10,601 bases of DNA, from NCBI GenBank assembly GCA_036389195.1, contig DASVQH010000408.1, positions 1 to 10,601 on the forward strand, given 5' to 3'. The position numbers and the translations under genes were made by a program. The first letter of the stretch is position 1. The number at the start of each line of letters is the position of its first letter. The notes beneath the pieces were generated by a model. It was given only the letters and a program-made list of their open reading frames with translations. It searched no databases and had not been told where the DNA came from. Below, in pieces: positions 4,636-10,601 of this stretch. Source of the DNA: JACCYI01 sp036389195 (GTDB lineage: Bacteria > Actinomycetota > Thermoleophilia > Solirubrobacterales > Solirubrobacteraceae).

Positions 4636-7239
4636 TCAGCGCTTGGCCTTGAGCTTGGCGATCCGGGTCGTCGCGGTGCCGGTGCCGCCCGCGCCCGTCG
4701 CCGTCAGCGCGAAGCTGACGGACACCTTGGCGCGCTTGGCCAGGAGCTTGCGGGTGGATGCGGGCAGCTTCGCCTTCAGCGTCACCGCCACGCCGCCCTT
4801 GACGGTGCCGGTCACGCGGCGCAGGCTCGCGGTCTTCTTCTTGGCGCCCTTCTTGCGCGGCTTGGCCACGGCCTTGCCGGTGAGCGCGAGCGTGGCGTCG
4901 CGGTCGCAGGCGACCTTCAGCTTCAGGACGCCCGGCTTGGCCCGGCTGCGCTTCTTCTTGCGCACGAGCACCTTGGTGGAGGCCGCTTTCAGCGTGCAGA
5001 CGGGCGCCGGGACGGTCGGGGTGCCGCCGCCACCTCCACCTCCGCCCGGGGGCGGCGTCGCGCCGGGGCCGGGCGTCCCGCCGCCACCGCCGCCACCGCC
5101 ACCGCCCGGGTCGGGCGTGGGCGTGGGCGTGGGGGTCGGGGAGGGCGCGGGGGCCAGCGCGGTGACGATCCGGCCGTCCGGGAGCACCCGGTTGAGCGGG
5201 GTGTCGTTCGGCGTCGGCGAGCCGTCCTGCTGGCGCGCCGTGCCGATCACGAAGTTGTTCGCCGGGTCGGGGATGGCCGACGTCGGCGGCAGCAGCGCCG
5301 TCTCCGTCGCCGCCCCGCCGCTGCCGGCGGTGCCGTCGCAGTGGTACACCGGGCCGGCGCTCGGGCCGACGCCCGCGACCGTGGTGATGGTCCCCGCCGC
5401 GTCGACCTTGCGGACGGTGCAGTTCGTGTACTCGGAGATGAGGATGCCGCCGTCGGCCGTCGGCACGGACGACACCGGGTTGTTGAGCCGCGCCGCGGTG
5501 GCCGGGCCGCCGTCGCCGGTGTAGCCCGGCTCGCCGGTTCCCGCGACCGTGGTGATGATCCCCTCGGCCGAGACCTTGCGGACCCGCGAGCCCTTGCCGG
5601 GCGTGCTCGTGCCGGTGTCGCCGAGCTCGGTGACTAGGAAGCCGCCGTCCGCGGTCGGCGTGGCGTTGGTCGCCGTGTGCAGCGGCTCGGACGTGGCCGG
5701 CAGCCCGTCGACGCCGTCGTTATAGGCGGTGACCGACTTCCACGTCGGGTCGGCGGCCCCCGGGTCGGCCGAGCTGAGGAACCGGGAGCCCGCGGTGATG
5801 AAGCAGCGCGAGGCCGACGGGCACGACACGTCGCCGAGGCTGGCGCCGCCGTTGATCTGGCGGACGGTCCAGGTCGGGTCGGCTGCCGCCGGGTTCTTCG
5901 AGGTGTACGTGTTGCCCTCGTGGTCGATGCCGACGCACAGGGTCGTCGTCGGGCAGTCGACGTTCCAGACGAACTTCCCGATCGCCTGCCCGGTCCAGGT
6001 GGGGTCGGCGTCGGTCGGGTTGGTGGAGACGTAGAGCCCCTCGGTGCCGCCGCTGATCACGCACAGCGACTCCGACGCGCACGAGATGTCCGACAGGCCG
6101 GTGTCCGGGCTGATCGACTTGCGGGTCCAGCCGTCGGCGCCGCCGAGCGGATCCCGCGTGATCGCCGCCTCGCCGCGGAACGTCGCACCCGCGCAGAAGG
6201 ACGCCGACAGGCAGTCGAGGCCGCGGAGCTCGTCGTCTGAGCCGAAGACCTGGGTCTGGGTGTAGTCCGGAGCGGCGGCGCCCGGGTTGGTGGACGTGGC
6301 GATGCGGCCGCTGTCGAGCCCGGCGACGCACAGCGCCGCCGACGGGCAGGAGATCGACCACGCCGACGGGCCGGCCTGCGACCAGGTGGGGGACTCCGCG
6401 CCGAGGTTCTTGGAGGCCGAGATCCCGTGGAAGTTGACGCCGGCGCAGAAGGTCGTGGTCGGGCAGGAGAGGTCCATCAGGACGTTGCGCCCCGGGTCGG
6501 CCAGCGTGTTGCGCAGCAGGAGGGGGTCGGCGGTCGGGTCCGTGGTGGTCGACAGGAAGCCCTCGATGCTGCCCATCGCGCAGAAGCCCGGCCGGCAGGC
6601 GAGGGTCCCGACCCCCGGCTCCTGGTTGCTGCAGATCCCGTTGCCGGCGACCCGCGTGATGGTCCCCGCGGCGTCGACCCTGCGCACGCTGCAGCCGCTC
6701 GCGATGAGGAAGCCGCCGCCCGGGGCGTTGACCGCCGCGCCCGGCGCGTTGTACGGGACGACCGACCACGAGAGGATGCTCGCGTCGGTCGCCTTCCCGC
6801 CGTCGCCGGTGTCCTCGCAGATGCCGTCCTTGCCCGCGACGGTCGTGATGATCCCGGCGGCGTCGACCCGCCGGATCCGGCAGTCGACGATCGAGAACGT
6901 GGCGATCAGGTAGCCGCCGTCGGCCGTCGGGACGGCGTCGGTGGGCCGGTTGAGCCCCGCGGCGGTGGCCGGCCCGCCGTCGCCGGAGTTCTGGCAGGTC
7001 CCGGCCACTCCGGCCACGACCGTCGCGGTGCCGCCGCTGGTCACGCGCTTGACCACGCACTGCTCGAAGTCGGTGACGAGCAGGCCGCCGTCGCTCAGCG
7101 GGACGGCGGCGGTCGGCGAGGCCAGGCCGGTCGAGCCCTCCTGGGCTTGCAGCGTCGCGACGACCGAGAACGTCGCGAGCAGGACCGCGATGGAGACGAC
7201 CGACCAGCGCAGGACCCGGCGCACCGCCATTGCCGACAC
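4636..7239 (-). CDS. secreted protein with a seven-repeat propeller inserted in NHL-type repeats
   Basis: This 867-residue protein starts at a GTG one base after the transporter stop; an ATG at 7230, three codons in, is equally plausible. Residues 1-32 form a signal peptide with basic start, hydrophobic core and likely cleavage after TLQA. NHL-like repeats, pattern PTADGGxLI...RKVDAAGTITTVAG, occur at about 46-77, 103-136, 171-199, and again at 528-567, 592-623 and 656-695. Between the two groups lie seven repeats of about 43 residues, each with a Cys pair: C215/220, C259/265, C298/304, C343/349, C387/393, C429/435, C473/479. These have the pattern SCPSxxxC with STNP and DPTW stretches, like other actinobacterial propeller repeats. 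A Thr/Pro and poly-Gly linker (698-745) leads to a Lys-rich beta domain (748-867). It is exported and probably binds a surface or matrix ligand; no catalytic motif is seen. Confidence 0.9.
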   Translation of the reverse strand: MSAMAVRRVLRWSVVSIAVLLATFSVVATLQAQEGSTGLASPTAAVPLSDGGLLVTDFEQCVVKRVTSGGTATVVAGVAGTCQNSGDGGPATAAGLNRPTDAVPTADGGYLIATFSIVDCRIRRVDAAGIITTVAGKDGICEDTGDGGKATDASILSWSVVPYNAPGAAVNAPGGGFLIASGCSVRRVDAAGTITRVAGNGICSNQEPGVGTLACRPGFCAMGSIEGFLSTTTDPTADPLLLRNTLADPGRNVLMDLSCPTTTFCAGVNFHGISASKNLGAESPTWSQAGPSAWSISCPSAALCVAGLDSGRIATSTNPGAAAPDYTQTQVFGSDDELRGLDCLSASFCAGATFRGEAAITRDPLGGADGWTRKSISPDTGLSDISCASESLCVISGGTEGLYVSTNPTDADPTWTGQAIGKFVWNVDCPTTTLCVGIDHEGNTYTSKNPAAADPTWTVRQINGGASLGDVSCPSASRCFITAGSRFLSSADPGAADPTWKSVTAYNDGVDGLPATSEPLHTATNATPTADGGFLVTELGDTGTSTPGKGSRVRKVSAEGIITTVAGTGEPGYTGDGGPATAARLNNPVSSVPTADGGILISEYTNCTVRKVDAAGTITTVAGVGPSAGPVYHCDGTAGSGGAATETALLPPTSAIPDPANNFVIGTARQQDGSPTPNDTPLNRVLPDGRIVTALAPAPSPTPTPTPTPDPGGGGGGGGGGTPGPGATPPPGGGGGGGGTPTVPAPVCTLKAASTKVLVRKKKRSRAKPGVLKLKVACDRDATLALTGKAVAKPRKKGAKKKTASLRRVTGTVKGGVAVTLKAKLPASTRKLLAKRAKVSVSFALTATGAGGTGTATTRIAKLKAKR
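5023..5153 (-). repeat. low-complexity Pro/Gly linker DNA with a G-quadruplex motif
   Basis: This tract encodes the Thr-Pro and Gly-run linker of the propeller protein. On the plus strand it reads as CCGCCACC-type repeats followed by GGGCGT repeats. From 5113 the plus strand has four G-runs separated by CGT (GGGCGTGGGCGTGGGCGT, then GGGGG), a canonical G-quadruplex pattern, with further G-runs up to 5153. The gene is on the minus strand, so the G-rich strand is the template. Repeat-number slippage would change linker length in frame only by multiples of three. Confidence 0.7.
5725..6627 (-). repeat. seven tandem Cys-pair propeller repeats (protein-level)
   Basis: This part of the propeller gene encodes residues about 205-505. 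Seven Cys pairs recur at spacings of 44, 39, 45, 44, 42 and 44 residues. The first pair is C-x4-C and the remaining six are C-x5-C. Each is followed by a strand and a loop of the type TSTNPxxxDPTW. The copies are clearly divergent at DNA level, so this is an old protein repeat and not a recent DNA duplication. Seven copies matches the blade number of a closed seven-bladed propeller. Confidence 0.75.
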
Positions 7240-7240
7240 G

Positions 7241-9292
7241 CTACTCGGCGGCCCCGAATCCGGTCAAGCGAGAGCGGAGGCGCCGCAGCGGCGCGGGGGC
7301 CCACCAGTTGGCCGGGCCGAGCAGGCGCATGAACGCGGGGACGAGCAGGACGCGGACGAGCGTCGCGTCGATCGCCACCGCCAGCGTCTGGCCGATCGCC
7401 AGCTGCTTGACGAAGAAGATCCGCGACGAGACGAGCGCGAGCAGCGCGGCGCACATGACCAGCGCGGCGCCGGTGACGACCGGGCCGCTGCGCTGCATCC
7501 CGAGCGCGACCGCCTCGGCGTCGGGCGCGCCGTCCGCGTGCGCCTCCTCGATCCGCGCCAGCATCAGCACGGCGTAGTCGCTGGCCAGGCCGAACGTCAG
7601 CGCCACCATCACCGCGCACGTGGTGATCTCGATGGCCGACGGGCCGTCGTAGCCGAGCAGCCCGGCGATCCCGAGCGCGCGCTCCTGGAAGATCAGGACG
7701 ACGAGGCCGAACGCCGCGCCGATCGTCAGCAGCGTGAACGCGAGGCCCTTGAGCGGCAGCACGACCGAGCCGGTCATCGCGAAGAGGACGGCGAACGCGC
7801 TCAGCGCGGCGATCAGCAGCGCAAGCGGCGCCCGCCGCCCGATCGCCGCTTTGAGGTCGACGAACTCCGCGGTGCGCCCGCCGACCAGCAGCGGCGCGGG
7901 CAGCGCGCGGATCCGCCGCACCGCCGCCTGGATCTCCGGCGAGAGCGACGGGCGCGCGGGCAGGAGCTGCACCACCAGCGCGTCGGGGGCTCGCTCGGGC
8001 AGGGTCCGCAGGCTCGCGACGCCGCCGATCCGGCCGAGGGTGCCCACGACCGCGTCGGCGCGCGGCTCACCAGGGCCCACGCCCGCCAGGACGCTGATGG
8101 GCCGCCCGAGGTAGGGCGAGAAGTCGCGCAGGATCGTCTCCGACACCGCGCGCGACTCGTAGCCGCGCGGCGTCGCGTCGTACTCCGCGAACGTGGCCTT
8201 CAGCAGCAGGGCCGGCGCGGCCGCGGCGATCAGCACCGCCGTCCCCGCCAGCGCGACGTCGCGGTGGCTGGACGTCACCCAGCGGGTGAGCCGCGCCCAG
8301 CGCCCGGCGCCCGCCGCCGTCGTTGCGCGCGGCGCCGCCGCGCCGATCCGCGGCCCGGCGAGCAGCAGCAGCGGCGGGGTGATGACGAGCGCCGCGGCCG
8401 CCGCGAGCAGCGAGACGACGACCCCGGCGAGCCCGATCGAGGCGAGCAGCCCGACGGGGAAGGCCAGCAGCCCCGCGCAGGCGCCCGCCACCGCGCAGCC
8501 CGCGAAGGCGACGGTCCGCCCCGCGGTGGCCATCGTGGCCCGGACCGCGGCCGGCCCCGGTCCGCGCGCCGCGGCCTCCTCGCGGTAGCGCGAGACGAGC
8601 AGCAGCCCGTAGTCGACCGACAGCCCGAGGCCGAGGCCGACGGTCTGGTTGAGGGCGAACACCGAGAGGTCCAGCGCGCCGCTGAGCAGGCGCAGGCACG
8701 CCACCGTCCCGAGCACGGCGGCGCCGCCGATCAGCAGCGGCACGCCGGCGGCGGCGAAGCCGCGGAACAGCAGCAGGAGCAGCAGGGCGATCACCGGGAA
8801 GGCGATCAGGCGCGAGCGGTCGAGGTCCTCGCGCGCGGCGCCGCTGACGTCCTGGTAGCCGACCGCGAAGCCGCCGACGGCGAGCTCGAGCCCGGGCGCG
8901 CGGATCGCGCGCCGCAGTCGCCGGATCGGCGCGGCCAGTGCGTCGGGGTCGGCGCTGCGGAAGTGGACGAGCAGCAGCGTGCGGCGGCCGTCGCCCGCGA
9001 TCAGGAGCGGGAGCGCGCGGCCGCCGAACGCCGTCTCGACGGTGCCGACCGCCGGGTCGGCGGCGATCCGCCGCGCGAGCGCCTGGACCTGCGCGCGCCG
9101 GGGCTTCGCGCCGAAGCCGGCCGGCGAGCGCGCGACGACGATCATCCCGGGCTCCGGGTCGTAGCCGAGCGCGTCCTGCATCCCGGCGAGCGCCCGCGCG
9201 CTCTCGGACCCCTGGTCCGTGAAGCCGCCGACGCTCAGGCGGTCGGGCGCCAGCAGGGCGGCCAGCCCGGCGGCGGCCAAGAACAGCGCCAC
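7241..9292 (-). CDS. MMPL/RND-superfamily membrane transporter
   Basis: This 683-residue protein belongs to the MMPL branch of the RND superfamily, proton-driven exporters of lipids or other hydrophobic molecules. It has the two-fold layout of the family: helix 1, a large extracytoplasmic loop (about 20-160), a five-helix bundle (161-315), a second loop (about 365-485), and a second helix bundle (490-660). Equivalent proton-relay motifs occur in both halves: GLSVDYGLLLVSRYREE around Asp227 and GLASDYAVLMLARIEE around Asp572. The ANWWAPAPLRRL tail is typical. The only standard start is the GTG at 9292, but the frame stays open upstream and encodes LSRLLLRRPRASLGL, exactly the basic segment expected before helix 1. 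The real start may therefore be a CTG at 9337, 5 bp after the peroxidase stop. The TAG lies one base from the propeller start, so the two are tightly coupled. Confidence 0.92.
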   Translation of the reverse strand: MALFLAAAGLAALLAPDRLSVGGFTDQGSESARALAGMQDALGYDPEPGMIVVARSPAGFGAKPRRAQVQALARRIAADPAVGTVETAFGGRALPLLIAGDGRRTLLLVHFRSADPDALAAPIRRLRRAIRAPGLELAVGGFAVGYQDVSGAAREDLDRSRLIAFPVIALLLLLLFRGFAAAGVPLLIGGAAVLGTVACLRLLSGALDLSVFALNQTVGLGLGLSVDYGLLLVSRYREEAAARGPGPAAVRATMATAGRTVAFAGCAVAGACAGLLAFPVGLLASIGLAGVVVSLLAAAAALVITPPLLLLAGPRIGAAAPRATTAAGAGRWARLTRWVTSSHRDVALAGTAVLIAAAAPALLLKATFAEYDATPRGYESRAVSETILRDFSPYLGRPISVLAGVGPGEPRADAVVGTLGRIGGVASLRTLPERAPDALVVQLLPARPSLSPEIQAAVRRIRALPAPLLVGGRTAEFVDLKAAIGRRAPLALLIAALSAFAVLFAMTGSVVLPLKGLAFTLLTIGAAFGLVVLIFQERALGIAGLLGYDGPSAIEITTCAVMVALTFGLASDYAVLMLARIEEAHADGAPDAEAVALGMQRSGPVVTGAALVMCAALLALVSSRIFFVKQLAIGQTLAVAIDATLVRVLLVPAFMRLLGPANWWAPAPLRRLRSRLTGFGAAE

Positions 9293-9342
9293 CAGGCCGA
9301 GCGAGGCGCGCGGGCGGCGGAGGAGGAGCCTGCTCAGGGCCG

Positions 9343-10251
9343 CTAGTCCGCGTCGGGATCGGTCGCGAAGGCGCGCAGCGCGGGAACCGACGGCACGAAG
9401 TAGTAGGCGCCGGTCAGCGGCACCGTGTAGCGCGTCAGCGCGTCGCGCGGGCCGCCGATCCCCGCCATGCTGTCGAGCATCCGCGCCAGCGGCGCCTGCG
9501 AGGCGGCGAAGCCGACGAACATCGTCCCGTGTGCGGTGACCGTGCCGTACGGCATGTTGCGCCGGAAGATCTCGCCGAAGTCCTCCTGGTCGGTGCGGGC
9601 GACGTGGGAGTCCTCCGGGCCGTCCTGGAGCTCGAGCGAGTCGGCCTTGGTGCGGCCCATCGCCGCCTCCTGCTCGCCCACCGACAGCGCCTCCCAGGCC
9701 GCGACGTCGTGGGCCCAGCGCTGCAGCAGCAGGACGGAGCCGCCGGCGCCGGGCGCGTCGTCGCCGATCGCCACGACCGCCGGCGCCCGCGAGAGGCTCG
9801 GGTTCTCGGTGCCGTCGACGAAGCCGGTCAGGTCGCGGTCATGGCGGTAGGGCCAGCAGGACGTCTCCGTGCGGACGGCCGCCGCCGGCGCGAGCGCCGC
9901 GATCGCGTCGCGCGCCTCGTCGAACACCACGTCGTAGGCGCTGCCGGAGAACCACAGGACGAGATCCGCCTGGGTGGCGCGCATGGCGAAGCCGTCCGGC
10001 CCGACGACGGGGGCGTCGAAGCCGTGCACGTCCGCGGGGGCCGGCGCGCCCACCCGGTCGCGCCACAGCTCGGGCCGGAAGCCCGCGACGAAGTTGACGC
10101 CGCCGATGGTCGTGCGCGGCTCGCGCAGGTCGGCGACCCGGCGCACGAGGTCGGCCGGGTCGGCTCCGCCCTCGAGGTCGAGCTCGAGGAACGCGTGCGA
10201 GGCGGTGCCCAGGGCGAAGATGCCGGGCTGCGGCGTGCTGGGCTCGCTCAC
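9343..10251 (-). CDS. DyP-type heme peroxidase, class B-like
   Basis: This 302-residue protein is a predicted dye-decolorizing peroxidase, oxidising substrates with hydrogen peroxide through a heme. The family motif GFVDGTENP is at 143-151, with Asp146 as the distal acid. His216 (SHVARTD) is the likely proximal heme ligand. Arg230 and Asn232 (RRNMPYG) match the distal Arg-x-Asn of DypB-type enzymes. The length suits the compact B class. I see no signal peptide, and no encapsulin-targeting tail: the end reads ATDPDAD. The start is the GTG at 10251, where family-like sequence begins (SEPSTPQPGIFALG). The frame stays open a further 267 bp upstream, but that stretch is antisense to the STAS gene and low-complexity. 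A -10-like TAGCGT 7 bp upstream suggests a leaderless or nearly leaderless mRNA. It is the first gene of the apparent four-gene minus-strand operon. Confidence 0.93.
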   Translation of the reverse strand: MSEPSTPQPGIFALGTASHAFLELDLEGGADPADLVRRVADLREPRTTIGGVNFVAGFRPELWRDRVGAPAPADVHGFDAPVVGPDGFAMRATQADLVLWFSGSAYDVVFDEARDAIAALAPAAAVRTETSCWPYRHDRDLTGFVDGTENPSLSRAPAVVAIGDDAPGAGGSVLLLQRWAHDVAAWEALSVGEQEAAMGRTKADSLELQDGPEDSHVARTDQEDFGEIFRRNMPYGTVTAHGTMFVGFAASQAPLARMLDSMAGIGGPRDALTRYTVPLTGAYYFVPSVPALRAFATDPDAD

Positions 10252-10258
10252 GCCCTGA

Positions 10259-10264
10259 ACGCTA
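10259..10264 (-). promoter_or_regulatory. candidate -10 element for the peroxidase operon
   Basis: TAGCGT on the minus strand fits the TANNNT form of a -10 box and ends 7 bp before the GTG at 10251. Transcription would then start at or next to the start codon. I see no good -35 hexamer, so this is tentative. Confidence 0.4.
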
Positions 10265-10276
10265 CCGGCGCGGTAG
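10262..10276. promoter_or_regulatory. perfect inverted repeat between divergent promoters, candidate operator
   Basis: CTACCG-GCG-CGGTAG is a perfect 6-bp inverted repeat with a 3-bp spacer in the 37-bp gap between the peroxidase and STAS genes. It overlaps both predicted -10 elements, so a dimeric regulator bound here could affect both directions. The symmetry could also arise simply from two facing promoters with similar -10 regions. Confidence 0.45.
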
Positions 10277-10279
10277 ATT
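10274..10279 (+). promoter_or_regulatory. candidate -10 element for the STAS gene
   Basis: TAGATT fits TANNNT and lies 9 bp upstream of the GTG at 10289, which would give a leaderless or nearly leaderless transcript. This is the only AT-containing stretch in the gap. No convincing -35 hexamer is visible. Confidence 0.45.
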
Positions 10280-10288
10280 GCTCGGCGG

Positions 10289-10601
10289 GTGGCTCCTGCA
10301 CCGCAAGAGACCGGCCTGAAGGTCGACATCGCGCAGGCGGGTGCGCGCACCGTCGTGAGCGTCAGCGGAGAGCTCGACATCGCCACGGTCGCCGCGTTCG
10401 ACGCCGCCGTGCGCGAGCAGCTCGCGCGCGGGCCGGTGCTGCTCGACCTGCGCGCCCTCTCCTTCATGGACTCCTCCGGCGTCCGGGCCCTCGGCGCGCT
10501 GGTGCGCGGCGACGGCACGCTGGCCGTCGCCGCCGACCTGCACCCGAACGTCCGCCAGGTGCTCGAGCTGACCGGCGTGATCTCCCTGCTGCCGCTGGAG
10601 G
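10289..10601 (+). CDS. STAS-domain anti-sigma-factor antagonist (3' end outside window)
   Basis: The frame opens with GTG at 10289 and is still open at the window edge, giving 104 codons of an expected 110-120. The STAS fold signature is clear. VSVSGELDIATVAAF at about 23-37 is the first strands and helix. LLDLRALSFMDSSGVRAL at 51-68 carries the conserved Asp61-Ser62-Ser63 phosphorylation loop of SpoIIAA/RsbV-type proteins. Such proteins, when dephosphorylated, bind an anti-sigma-factor kinase and free its sigma factor. Its partner genes are not visible here. The closeness of the -10 candidate to the GTG, and the absence of a Shine-Dalgarno, point to leaderless translation. It is divergent from the peroxidase operon across 37 bp. 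Confidence 0.9.
   Translation, partial: MAPAPQETGLKVDIAQAGARTVVSVSGELDIATVAAFDAAVREQLARGPVLLDLRALSFMDSSGVRALGALVRGDGTLAVAADLHPNVRQVLELTGVISLLPLE

Noticed and set aside
6941..9346. Very long plus-strand open frame opposite the transporter
   Set aside because: Its translation is dominated by Arg, Asp, Gly, Gln and Glu with no domain. The minus strand carries a clear MMPL protein, so this is a GC-bias shadow. The long frames at 630-4382 (minus) and 1628-5524 (plus) are rejected for the same reason.
9343..9400. Encapsulin-targeting peptide at the peroxidase C-terminus
   Set aside because: Many class B DyP enzymes are encapsulin cargo, but this C-terminus (AFATDPDAD) lacks the typical L-x-I-G-x-L-K-like motif, and no encapsulin gene is in the window.
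10252..10518. 89-residue N-terminal extension of the peroxidase
   Set aside because: It is antisense to the STAS coding sequence, Ser/Arg/Thr-rich, and has no family-like features. The family-like sequence begins at the GTG at 10251.

Overview
The window is very GC-rich, gene-dense DNA with long spurious open frames on both strands. It looks like a chromosomal segment of a high-GC actinobacterium. My best guess is the Thermoleophilia (Solirubrobacterales such as Conexibacter, Patulibacter or Solirubrobacter). I base this on two secreted proteins that carry a Pro/Gly linker followed by a basic beta-rich tail, and on the pairing of a DUF5317 membrane protein with a membrane-anchored c-di-GMP enzyme. 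That assignment is inference from protein style, not from a search. I see no tRNA, rRNA, CRISPR array, transposase or phage gene.

Left part (1-3545): the window opens inside the 3' end of a secreted beta-sandwich protein on the plus strand. It overlaps tail to tail with a DUF5317-like membrane protein (602-1168, minus). A 298-bp divergent intergenic region (1169-1466) follows. It holds a bulged hairpin, a small hairpin containing an orphan Shine-Dalgarno sequence, and a 33-codon ORF (1328-1429) with a well-placed ribosome binding site. Next comes a membrane GGDEF-EAL protein (1467-3545) with its GGDEF, inhibitory-site and EAL motifs all intact. The membrane protein, peptide and c-di-GMP enzyme together are the best candidate in the window for an undescribed signalling cassette.

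Middle and right part (3455-10251, minus strand): four closely spaced genes look like one operon, transcribed right to left. The order is class B DyP-type peroxidase, MMPL/RND-type transporter, large secreted beta-propeller protein, patatin-like phospholipase. The propeller protein is unusual. Three NHL-like repeats are followed by seven repeats of a different, Cys-pair family, and then by three more NHL-like repeats, which suggests one propeller inserted inside another. The patatin gene overlaps the 3' end of the GGDEF-EAL gene by 91 bp, tail to tail. The transporter, secreted protein and lipase would fit a cell-envelope or lipid role, but this is only inferred.

Right edge (10252-10601): a STAS-domain anti-sigma-factor antagonist is transcribed divergently from the peroxidase across only 37 bp. 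A perfect inverted repeat lies in that gap, flanked by two -10-like hexamers placed so that both mRNAs would be leaderless or nearly so. The STAS gene runs off the window.
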